NCBI GenBank assembly: GCA_036524155.1
Contig: DATDCV010000280.1
Coordinates: 1-5,677, forward strand
Direction of reading: 5' to 3'
Source of the DNA: DATDCV01 sp036524155
GTDB taxonomy: Bacteria; Verrucomicrobiota; Verrucomicrobiia; Limisphaerales; UBA8199
DNA length: 5,677 nt
Shown: positions 1 through 5,487 of the stretch, one piece after another
How the letters are laid out: each line of letters opens with the position of its first letter
How positions within the stretch are numbered: position 1 is the stretch's first letter
Made by a program: the position numbers and the translations under genes
Notes under the pieces: generated by a model
The model's database searches: none
What the model saw: only the letters and a program-made list of their open reading frames with translations
Told to the model about the DNA's origin: nothing

Positions 1-1
1 T

Positions 2-256
2 GAAAGCGAGAAGATCTACGTGGAGCGATTTGGGCCGGATATCGATGGGAAGGTCTATATCACTCTATTGAATGACACAACGACGAAGCAAAGCGGCAAG
101 GTGCGACTTGACCCGCTCCGTTTCTTCGCCAGGGAATTCCAGGATTCCACCGAGTTAATCTCCGGAAAGGCGCAAGAGGCCCGCGCTGGCATTGAGATCA
201 CGCTGGAGCCGCAGCAGGCGGAGGTTATCGAGCTCAAGTTGGGGCCGAGACCGTAG
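2..256 (+). CDS. C-terminal fragment of an unidentified, probably secreted enzyme (possible glycoside hydrolase tail)
   Basis: The reading frame is open from the left edge (codon at 2-4) and stops with TAG at 254-256, giving 84 residues of a protein whose N-terminus lies outside the window. The GTG at 20 is an internal valine codon and not a convincing start. The sequence alternates beta-strand-like stretches (VYITLLND, GKVRLDPL, AGIEITLEP, AEVIELKLG). This is the pattern of the terminal beta-sandwich found after the catalytic domain of many glycoside hydrolases. The phrases 'VERFG...GKVYITLLND' and 'ELISGK' resemble such tails, where they describe a strand, turn and strand arrangement. No catalytic residue is present, so the enzyme family cannot be assigned. 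It converges on the MauE-like gene with only 19 bases between the two stop codons, and no clear terminator is visible there. That it is a coding region is fairly secure; the glycoside hydrolase reading is a guess. Confidence 0.65.
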   Translation, partial: ESEKIYVERFGPDIDGKVYITLLNDTTTKQSGKVRLDPLRFFAREFQDSTELISGKAQEARAGIEITLEPQQAEVIELKLGPRP

Positions 257-275
257 TAAACCACGGCGGCCAGAG

Positions 276-827
276 CTAACCGCGGGACGGGACAGGACGC
301 AACGTAATGGGATTCGGGGCTCGCGCGCGCCACAAGGCGAACCGAGCGCAGAGCTTCTTTCCGGCGCCTGCGATCAGCCATAGCGAAAGCAGAATAAGGA
401 CGGAGTTCTCGATCATTTTGCGCCAAATGAAAACTTCGCCGGTGCCACACCCGCAGTCGAACTTGACCTGCGTAAAAGGGATGTGCTCGGCGGCGGAGAT
501 CGCCAGTGCGCGTTTGAGCACGACCAGCGTGAACGGCACCAGCATCACCACCATAATGAGTGCGGATCCACGAACGGCTATTCCTGCCACCAGGAGCAGC
601 CCGCAGAACACCTCGAACCATGGCAAAGCGGCGCCAATAGCGTTCAACAAAAACGGTGTTGAAACCAATTCGTATTGATGAACCAGCTTGAGAAAGTCGA
701 CCGGGTGCAGCGCTTTGTTCAGGCCCATGTAGATGAACAGCCCGCCCACGAGCCAGCGGGCCAGCACTCCCAGGATATCGGGCACACGACTCGAGCTTGT
801 TGGGGCGGTGTAAGCCGGGCTGATCAT
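276..827 (-). CDS. MauE/DoxX-like redox-associated integral membrane protein
   Basis: This 183-residue protein has about four predicted membrane segments, near residues 17-38, 57-82, 84-107 and 139-154. That matches the four-helix layout and usual length of the MauE/DoxX superfamily. Typical family signatures are the helix-1 phrase 'ARWLVGGLFIYMGLNKALHP', the 'LPWFEVFCGLLLVAG' stretch in helix 2, and the 'FDCGCGTGEVFIW' loop with C125 and C127 before the last helix. MauE is known from methylamine utilisation, where it is linked to disulfide maturation of a periplasmic enzyme. Relatives with a CGC loop are commonly called redox-associated. The ATG at 827-825 overlaps the TGA of the upstream rhodanese gene as ATGA (824-827), which fixes the start and suggests translational coupling. 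It is the last gene of a three-gene operon. The basic, arginine-rich tail after residue 157 probably lies in the cytoplasm (inference). The family call is strong, but the substrate or partner is unknown. Confidence 0.88.
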   Translation of the reverse strand: MISPAYTAPTSSSRVPDILGVLARWLVGGLFIYMGLNKALHPVDFLKLVHQYELVSTPFLLNAIGAALPWFEVFCGLLLVAGIAVRGSALIMVVMLVPFTLVVLKRALAISAAEHIPFTQVKFDCGCGTGEVFIWRKMIENSVLILLSLWLIAGAGKKLCARFALWRARAPNPITLRPVPSRG

Positions 828-1465
828 CGGACGAGGTTGGTTTGGATTTGGCCGCTGAGCCGTTCGCCTATCTCAAGGGGAAGGCCATTCGTCACCCACT
901 CGTTAAGACCTCCGCCATAAACCAGCAGCTTCTCTTTGGGCACACTCGCGGACAGCAGAAAGTTGGCGGCGAACTCGCTGTCCTCGCAATTGCCGCCATT
1001 ACAGTAAACTACGATCTGCTCCGCCAGTTGGCACAACGGCAGCAGAGCCGCCAGATAGTTCTCAGGACGGTAATAATCCAACTGGTACGCCCCGGGGATA
1101 TGCCCCTTCTTGTAGTATTCGTCCTCGCGGGCATCGACAAAGATAACCAGGCTCTGCTGGCAGCGCGGGTCGTGAAACAGCCGGACCACCTGGTTGCTGT
1201 CCACCAGGGTCAGGCCTTTATCCCGCAATCGAGCGGCCAGCAACTCGTGCGGGGAGGGGGTATTGGTGGTCGTGACCGTGACCACGTTGGTGTCTGCCGC
1301 AACGGCGTTGGTCGGCGCCGGCACGGCGTTAGTGGGGCTGGGCCTGGCCGGCCCGAAAAAGTCGCGGCTGAGTTTCAGGCCGCGAGGCGACAAAGCATTG
1401 GCAGCAAACGCCAGCGCAGCGCCGGCCACAGCAACGACCAGTGCCTCCGCCAGCACATTTTTCAC
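824..1465 (-). CDS. Membrane-anchored rhodanese-domain protein
   Basis: This 213-residue protein starts with an uncleaved-looking hydrophobic segment (residues 4-25) and then a proline, threonine and asparagine-rich linker with repeats (PTNAV at 44-48 and 51-55, TNVV, TNTP). A single rhodanese domain follows at about 84-200. Visible family features are 'VIFVDARED' (107-115), 'YYKKGHIPGAYQL' (117-129), the active-site strand and loop 'VVYCNGGNCEDS' with catalytic Cys155, and the closing 'VYGGGLNEW' (182-190). Rhodaneses carry sulfane sulfur on the loop cysteine. Here the loop has a second cysteine (C160) where many family members have arginine, so the substrate may differ or a disulfide may form. 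The start is GTG at 1465-1463, because an in-frame TAA lies five codons upstream and no ATG is available. It overlaps the DUF1573 stop codon as GTGA. The anchor and linker suggest a domain outside the cytoplasmic membrane (inference). The domain call is firm; the sulfur donor and acceptor are unknown. Confidence 0.9.
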   Translation of the reverse strand: MKNVLAEALVVAVAGAALAFAANALSPRGLKLSRDFFGPARPSPTNAVPAPTNAVAADTNVVTVTTTNTPSPHELLAARLRDKGLTLVDSNQVVRLFHDPRCQQSLVIFVDAREDEYYKKGHIPGAYQLDYYRPENYLAALLPLCQLAEQIVVYCNGGNCEDSEFAANFLLSASVPKEKLLVYGGGLNEWVTNGLPLEIGERLSGQIQTNLVR

Positions 1466-2790
1466 TGTATAGCGGCCTTATTCGTTTGAGTGCCCGCGGT
1501 GATCGCCGTCGGCTGCAACTGGGCTGGAATCTGGGCTTTTGTAAGCGGTTTCGTCGCGAAACTCGTCGGCAGGTTCGGTTGCATGGGCGTGACGGGTTTT
1601 GGCATCTGGACGATGGGTACCTGGAGGACTTTGAACTGAGGATGGCTGGTCTTAACGGTGAGCATGGCCTTTTGGCCTGCCGGGATTTCGAAACCTTGCG
1701 GCAAGGTGACCTGAACCGAGAAGATGCGGCCTGGTTGCAGCTCCTTGATTTGCGCGTCGATGCCCGGCAGATTCACGGCCGGTTCAGACAGGACGAGGGA
1801 GTTGGTGGAATGGTTCTGGATCGTGACGCTCGGCGAAACCTGGGTGGGCAGAGTGGCCGGGATCATGATCTGCGCCGGGAGCACCATGACGGGGGCCTGG
1901 ACGTTCGCCCAGAAAGGTAAATCGATGGTTGGAGCGTTGGTGGCGGAACTCTTCAGGGTCACCTTGCCCTGGATGGCGCCGGGACTGAGCGGCGGAAGGG
2001 CCGTAAGTTTCAGTTCAAATTCCTTGCCCGGGGTGTTCGTCTTGAGCGTGGCGGTGAATGCGGGGTTATTGCACACCGGATCGCTCAGCGACAGCGGATC
2101 CTCCATGTTGTTGACGATTTTCACAACGGCTGACGGATTCGGTGTGTCGGGGAGGATGTTGAGCACGGTGTAAGGAGGTATCAAATCGATGGGCTTCCAG
2201 AGCGTGCCTTTCAGTTGCAGCACCGCCACCGGTTGCGTTTTGTCGTTCGAGGCAACCGTGATGGTTTTGATTACCTGTTGCCCATAGTTAGCGGTGTTAA
2301 ACTGGATCGGGATCTGGCCTGTTTGCCCGGGTTCGACCTTCCGTGTCCATTCGCCCGCGGCAGTGCAACCACATTGCGGCTGGACGTTGCTCAGTTCGAG
2401 CACCTGGTCCCCAGTGTTGGTGAAGATGTAGGTGTATTTGACGGGGTCGCCCGATTTGACCCTGCCAAAATCATACACCGGCGTTTGGAAAACAATCCGT
2501 GCGCCGATTCCGTTAGTCCCTGAAGGGATAGCGGCGGGATTCGTCAAGCTGGACATTACGGGCGGAGCCTGGGTCAGAACCTGCGCGGACGCCGGTGGAA
2601 CCAGCCCCGCCGGGAACCTCCGGACCGCTCGCGCACCGAAAACGTTACTCGCAGTGTTAGGACTCGGTGGCAGCAGGCTGGCGGGGCGTGGAGAGGACGG
2701 CGCAGGCACAAGCTCCTGTGCCTGCGACAGCCAGGCAGATAAGCCGGTGAACACCAGGTAAAACGCCAGGTTACAGTTCTGTTTGTGCAT
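1462..2790 (-). CDS. Exported DUF1573-domain protein with CGCT motif and additional Ig-like repeats
   Basis: This 442-residue protein begins with a Sec-type signal sequence: a hydrophobic core at about 8-20 and possible cleavage after SQA at residue 24. A proline-rich low-complexity stretch (26-95) follows. The DUF1573 domain covers about 98-196, with the recognisable 'PVYDFGRVKSGDPVKYTYIF' strand pair, the phrase 'FTNTGDQVLELSNVQPQCGC' and Cys140-Gly-Cys142-Thr143. DUF1573 domains are Ig-like, related to the ASH/HYDIN fold, and their function is not established. Two further Ig-like segments seem to follow, at about 199-298 and 299-396. They have similar strand spacing but no cysteine pair. 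A proline, threonine and glutamine-rich tail ends the protein. The ATG at 2790-2788 has a weak purine-rich AAGAG five bases upstream. It is the first gene of the operon with the rhodanese and MauE-like genes, and its stop overlaps the next start by 4 bases. The protein is probably periplasmic or cell-surface; no lipobox is visible. Confidence 0.88.
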   Translation of the reverse strand: MHKQNCNLAFYLVFTGLSAWLSQAQELVPAPSSPRPASLLPPSPNTASNVFGARAVRRFPAGLVPPASAQVLTQAPPVMSSLTNPAAIPSGTNGIGARIVFQTPVYDFGRVKSGDPVKYTYIFTNTGDQVLELSNVQPQCGCTAAGEWTRKVEPGQTGQIPIQFNTANYGQQVIKTITVASNDKTQPVAVLQLKGTLWKPIDLIPPYTVLNILPDTPNPSAVVKIVNNMEDPLSLSDPVCNNPAFTATLKTNTPGKEFELKLTALPPLSPGAIQGKVTLKSSATNAPTIDLPFWANVQAPVMVLPAQIMIPATLPTQVSPSVTIQNHSTNSLVLSEPAVNLPGIDAQIKELQPGRIFSVQVTLPQGFEIPAGQKAMLTVKTSHPQFKVLQVPIVQMPKPVTPMQPNLPTSFATKPLTKAQIPAQLQPTAITAGTQTNKAAIQ

Positions 2791-2953
2791 ATATACTCTT
2801 TATAACCTGCTCACAGTCTCGCAGAGGACAAAAGGGAAAGAAAGCTGATTCTGGGCCAATTCCATGACCGAGGCGGTTCGTTTTCCGGGCGAATGAGGCG
2901 TGGTCGGAAAAGACTCAATTGGCGCATCCATAGCACCTTAGATGCAAACAAGG
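2791..2953 (-). promoter_or_regulatory. Intergenic leader of the DUF1573-rhodanese-MauE operon (promoter presumed, not resolved)
   Basis: This 163-base gap separates the end of the monooxygenase gene from the DUF1573 start, both on the minus strand. It is the only non-coding space in front of the operon, so a promoter is expected here if the operon is transcribed on its own. Read on the minus strand, AT-rich GGTTATAAAG (2799-2808 region) lies just before the weak AAGAG ribosome-binding site. It could act as a -10 element only if the leader is extremely short. A TTGTCC further upstream sits about 19-20 bases away, longer than the usual 17. No convincing sigma70 pair, riboswitch or factor-independent terminator is visible. 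The placement is logical but the sequence support is weak. Confidence 0.25.
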
Positions 2954-4207
2954 TTATAAAAAATCAAGTTTCAATTGCGCCGCCAGACGGGCGACGTCGG
3001 GACCCGAGGCGGGCAGACAAGACAGGATCCGCGAGGCGTTATCGCGTACCCACGGGTCGGTATCACTTCGTCCTTTCAAGCCGCCGGTCAATCCCAACAA
3101 CCGACGCCATTGTTCGCGCTGCTCGTGGTCGTAGGCTGCGAGATTCGCCAGCCCGGTTTGCTGGCGGAGGAAGTTCCTCATGATCCGGGTGAGTCTTTCG
3201 GCTTCAAGAAAGCCGGCGTTCATGCTCTGAACCCCTGCCGGTCCAGTCTGATGCGCCGCGTCACCGGCCAGCCAGCACCGCTTTCGACCGAATTCCTTGA
3301 CCATACGGTGCTCGAACGATACTTCGGTGCACCAGGCGATCTCTTTGACTCCGGCGCTAAACCAAGGTGCCCGCTGCTGCGCGACCTTCTGCACGTAGGC
3401 CCGAATTCGCTCATCGACGTTGGGTTGGACCAGACGCGCCGAACGGCGTTCTTTTTCGGGAAAATCCGGGGACATTTCAGAACGCAGGACCTGGTAGGTC
3501 CAGCGACACCGGTTCCCAGGCAAGGGCCAGAGCACGTCCAGCGTCCGTCCCAGCACGACGCGCAACTCCTCGTCCAGTGGCCGGTCGGATTCAAATTCGT
3601 AGGCCGCAAACGAATCGATTCCCGTCAGCCGCTCGAAATCGATCCCGAGCCGTTGCCGGACGAGTGAGTTTTGGCCATCCGTGCCGATTATGAACTGAGC
3701 CTGGAGTGACACGCGGTCATGAACCACGGTCTCCCAATGTGGAACAATGTACCCGGTGCCGGTGCCGCGCAGTTCCTCGATCGTGACGGCCACCGTCTCC
3801 GGTTCATCGGCAAAATCGGCAAAGCGGTAGTTCCATTGCACTTTCACTCCCGCGCCGCGCAGACGTTCCTCCAGCACGCCCTCCAATTCGCTTTGCGGCA
3901 GAATCAGCAGGAACGGGAAGTCCCCTCCCAGCGCAGCCAGGCTGAGCTGGGCGCGGGGTCCGGTTTGATCACAAAACAGAACCCGCTCGATGCGGCGGCC
4001 TCGCTTGACTATCTCGGTAGCCAGATCGAGCCGCTCCAGCAGCGCCAAGGTGCTGGAGTGAAGAGCGCAAGCGTAGCTGCGCGCGGTGGTGCGTTCTTCG
4101 CGGTCAATGATGGTTACCTGAAGCCCGGCTTCCGCCAGCAAGAGCGCGGACCACAAACCGACTGGTCCGGCACCAACCACCAGAACTTCAGTCTGTGCTT
4201 CGCGCAT
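2954..4207 (-). CDS. Class A FAD-dependent monooxygenase (PheA/TfdB, FAD_binding_3 type)
   Basis: The predicted 417-residue flavoprotein carries the three hallmark motifs of aromatic-ring and related hydroxylases. The Rossmann dinucleotide fold is 'VLVVGAGPVG' (GxGxxG at residues 12-17), followed by the acidic end of the second strand 'IIDRE'. The DG motif is 'FIIGTDGQNS' (about 172-181). The GD motif is 'GDAAHQTGPAGVQSMN' (315-330), which binds the FAD ribityl and phosphate. Such enzymes use NAD(P)H and O2 to hydroxylate an aromatic or polyketide-like substrate in the cytoplasm. In the GD motif the usual GxGMN is GVQSMN and the later Asp is Glu, so it is a divergent member. There is no C-terminal thioredoxin-like domain of the phenol hydroxylase kind. 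The ATG at 4207-4205 was chosen because the flavin fold starts seven residues later. An ATG at 4306-4304 would add 33 unconserved-looking residues. Neither start has a clear Shine-Dalgarno. The substrate is unknown and the neighbours give no pathway. Confidence 0.9.
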   Translation of the reverse strand: MREAQTEVLVVGAGPVGLWSALLLAEAGLQVTIIDREERTTARSYACALHSSTLALLERLDLATEIVKRGRRIERVLFCDQTGPRAQLSLAALGGDFPFLLILPQSELEGVLEERLRGAGVKVQWNYRFADFADEPETVAVTIEELRGTGTGYIVPHWETVVHDRVSLQAQFIIGTDGQNSLVRQRLGIDFERLTGIDSFAAYEFESDRPLDEELRVVLGRTLDVLWPLPGNRCRWTYQVLRSEMSPDFPEKERRSARLVQPNVDERIRAYVQKVAQQRAPWFSAGVKEIAWCTEVSFEHRMVKEFGRKRCWLAGDAAHQTGPAGVQSMNAGFLEAERLTRIMRNFLRQQTGLANLAAYDHEQREQWRRLLGLTGGLKGRSDTDPWVRDNASRILSCLPASGPDVARLAAQLKLDFL

Positions 4208-4514
4208 AGTTATCGGGCCGTTCGCAGTCTGTGAACATTTGCTCCCAGAGTAGCCTCGCGGCGGTGAAATGTCTATCGAGCCGACGCGACTTGCACCAGT
4301 TCTCATTATGGGATTGTGGCGCGAGCGTCCCGCCCGCGGGTTCGGTCGACGTCCCGCCGACCGAGGCTAGAAAGGGCGGGGACGCCCCAGGAACTCGCGG
4401 GCGAGACGCCCGCGCTACGCCAAAGTGGGAACTGCTGCGCCACCTGCACTGTCAGTCTGCGCGCTGCTGGCCAGCCCTCACCGCCCGTTATCGACGTGTT
4501 CGCGGCGCCGGACA
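4208..4514. other. Intergenic region between monooxygenase and rhamnosidase fragment
   Basis: This 307-base stretch has no convincing gene. Its left part (4208-4306) could be read as an N-terminal extension of the monooxygenase, but it lacks family resemblance. The middle (4314-4420) is taken up by an imperfect GC-rich inverted repeat, annotated separately. The right part (4421-4514) is the immediate downstream sequence of the rhamnosidase gene and shows no strong hairpin followed by a T-run on the minus strand. Short open frames crossing the region on both strands encode the same phrase (GRDARAT), because the inverted repeat reads similarly in both directions. They are artefacts of the repeat. 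A promoter for the monooxygenase must lie here or further upstream, but none can be picked out. Confidence 0.6.
4314..4420. repeat. Imperfect GC-rich inverted repeat, REP/MITE-like
   Basis: The outer arms are 4314-4343 and the reverse complement of 4391-4420. They match at 24 of 30 positions when aligned without gaps, centred on the shared core CGTC(C/T)CGCCCGCG. Inside them a second, gapped complementarity pairs the CGTCCCGCC region near 4350-4358 with GGCGGGGACG near 4375-4385, so the whole element could fold into a long branched hairpin. It lies strictly between two genes. It resembles the dispersed palindromes built on 'GCGGGCGTCTCGCCCGC' that I recall from verrucomicrobial genomes, where they generate spurious peptides such as GRDARAT and GETPALR. 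That link is from memory and not tested. Only one copy is in the window, so mobility and copy number cannot be judged. It encodes no transposase. Confidence 0.7.
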
Positions 4515-5393
4515 CTACAACGACGATTGGAATTCGTATTCTCCGGAGCCGATTTCGAACCGGTGGCAGCCTTCTTTCCGGCCCAGAGATTTGAGGCGGT
4601 TGTCACCCTCGCGACCGTATGCCTTCGGGAATGCCCCGGCAGCGTTGGCTGGCACCCACACGGTCCCGGTGGTGTTCGGAGGAATCGCGACCTTGAGCGT
4701 GAGCGTGTTGGCCTCCCGCCGCCATTCGGATCGGATTTGGCCATGCATGGAATTGTAGCCGCCCCGAACCCAGGTCAGATCGCCGACCACCGCGGGCCGA
4801 ATGATGATCTTTTTGAATCCGGGGCCGGCGGGATCACAACGGATGCCCGCCAGGTCGTGGTAGAACCATTCGACGATTTGGCCGAGCATAAAGTGGTTTT
4901 GGGAGGAAGCGCGGCCGGCGTCCCACGCTTCGGTGAGGCTGGTGGCGCCTTGGCTGAGTTGGTAACCGTACCCAGGCTTTTGTGACTGGTTGTTGATGTC
5001 GAAGATGAGGTCGGAGCGGTTGCCTTCGGCCAAGGCCCGCAGTAAGTAACGATAGCCGACATCGCCCGCGGTTAAAGCGTTGCCGCGGGCGCGGACGTCG
5101 GTGACGACGCTCTCCAGGACCGAGGCGCGATGGGCGGGGTCGGCGAGGTCCATCACCAGGGGAATGGCATTGGCGCATTGCGATCCCGTCGCATAGCGGC
5201 CGGCCCCGGCGTCGTAGAATCGCTTGTTGAACGCAGCCTTCACCGCCGCCGCAAGCGCCGTGTATTTCGTCTCATCATCTGCTCTGCCTAACAGCCTGGC
5301 GGTTTGGGCAAGGACCCAGGAACCGTAATAGTAAAAGGCCGTGGCGGTGAGAGGAACCGGTGTGAGCTGAGCAACACCGGGCGGCTTCGGACC
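4515..5393 (-). CDS. Alpha-L-rhamnosidase, GH78 family, C-terminal fragment (5' end lost at a chimeric junction)
   Basis: About 292 residues remain of a protein that in this family usually has roughly 700-1100. The fragment holds the second half of the (alpha/alpha)6 barrel, starting at 'GPKPPGVAQLTPVPLTATAF' and including 'GDVGYRYLLRAL' and 'YGYQLSQGATSLTEAWD'. The Glu of TEAWD (codon 4931-4929) is at the position expected for the general base, and 'SSQNHFMLGQIVEWFYHDLA' follows. The C-terminal beta-sandwich (Bac_rhamnosid_C) comes next: 'GFKKIIIRP', 'VRGGYNSMHGQIRSEW' and 'TVWVPA'. GH78 enzymes release terminal L-rhamnose from plant or bacterial glycans by inversion. The half with the signal peptide, N-terminal beta domains and general acid is absent. 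Codons beyond 5393 toward a possible TTG at 5426 come from the foreign repeat, so that start is not real. The gene ends with TAG at 4517-4515. The family call is firm. Confidence 0.9.
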   Translation of the reverse strand, partial: GPKPPGVAQLTPVPLTATAFYYYGSWVLAQTARLLGRADDETKYTALAAAVKAAFNKRFYDAGAGRYATGSQCANAIPLVMDLADPAHRASVLESVVTDVRARGNALTAGDVGYRYLLRALAEGNRSDLIFDINNQSQKPGYGYQLSQGATSLTEAWDAGRASSQNHFMLGQIVEWFYHDLAGIRCDPAGPGFKKIIIRPAVVGDLTWVRGGYNSMHGQIRSEWRREANTLTLKVAIPPNTTGTVWVPANAAGAFPKAYGREGDNRLKSLGRKEGCHRFEIGSGEYEFQSSL

Positions 5394-5396
5394 GAC
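5393..5396. other. Junction between bacterial DNA and mammalian repeat DNA
   Basis: On the bacterial side, GGGCGGCTTCGGACC (5379-5393) encodes the conserved GPKPPG of the rhamnosidase on the minus strand. From 5396 the sequence CTCTGTCGTCCCCTTCTCCT follows the ruminant repeat consensus as I remember it. The two bases between (5394-5395) belong clearly to neither. Protein conservation ends and repeat similarity begins at the same point, and base composition drops toward AT soon after. This places the join within a few bases. Confidence 0.8.
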
Positions 5397-5487
5397 TCTG
5401 TCGTCCCCTTCTCCTCTCACCTTCAATCTTTCCCAGCATCATGGTCTTTTCCAATGAGTCAATTCTTCACATCAGGTGGCCAAAGTA
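5396..5487 (-). mobile_element. Fragment of ruminant BovB-derived repeat
   Basis: On the minus strand this reads TACTTTGGCCACCTGATG, then TGACTCATTGGAAAAGACCA and GATGCTGGGAAAGATTGAAG, then AGGAGAAGGGGACGACAGAG. It closely follows the very abundant bovid repeat of the BovB (RTE-type LINE) and Bov-tA/Art2 group as I remember it, with a few substitutions and a short gap near 5416-5420. These elements mark ruminant genomes, although BovB itself also occurs in some reptiles and other animals through transfer between animals. The fragment is about 92 bases with both ends missing. The recognised match stops after CCAAAGTA at 5487, where the consensus would continue TTGGAG. It encodes nothing functional here. 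Confidence 0.85.

Noticed and set aside
55..621. Minus-strand open frame of about 188 codons overlapping the first fragment and the MauE-like gene
   Set aside because: It overlaps two better-supported genes in other frames and its translation is arginine-rich without recognisable features.
1300..1345. Short direct repeat in DNA (PTNAV-coding units) as a possible tandem repeat locus
   Set aside because: Only two imperfect copies lie within the low-complexity linker of the rhodanese gene, which is typical of linkers and not a separate element.
842..1489. Plus-strand open frame of about 215 codons opposite the rhodanese gene
   Set aside because: The minus strand encodes a clear rhodanese domain with catalytic loop. 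The plus-strand translation shows no domain or membrane pattern and is a by-product of GC-rich codon use.
2881..2911. Hairpin TTTTCCG / CGGAAAA with a 17-base loop as a terminator
   Set aside because: The stem is only 7 bases with a large loop, and no T-run follows a GC-rich stem on the minus strand. It is not convincing as a factor-independent terminator.
4231..4758. Open frames on both strands over the inverted repeat and the end of the rhamnosidase gene
   Set aside because: They contain the repeat-derived phrases GRDARAT and GETPALR and are otherwise antisense to the GH78 domain, so they are spurious.
5394..5426. TTG at 5426-5424 as the start of a short, complete 303-residue protein
   Set aside because: The first 11 residues are encoded by the animal repeat, and GH78 proteins do not start in mid-barrel. 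The gene is a fragment.
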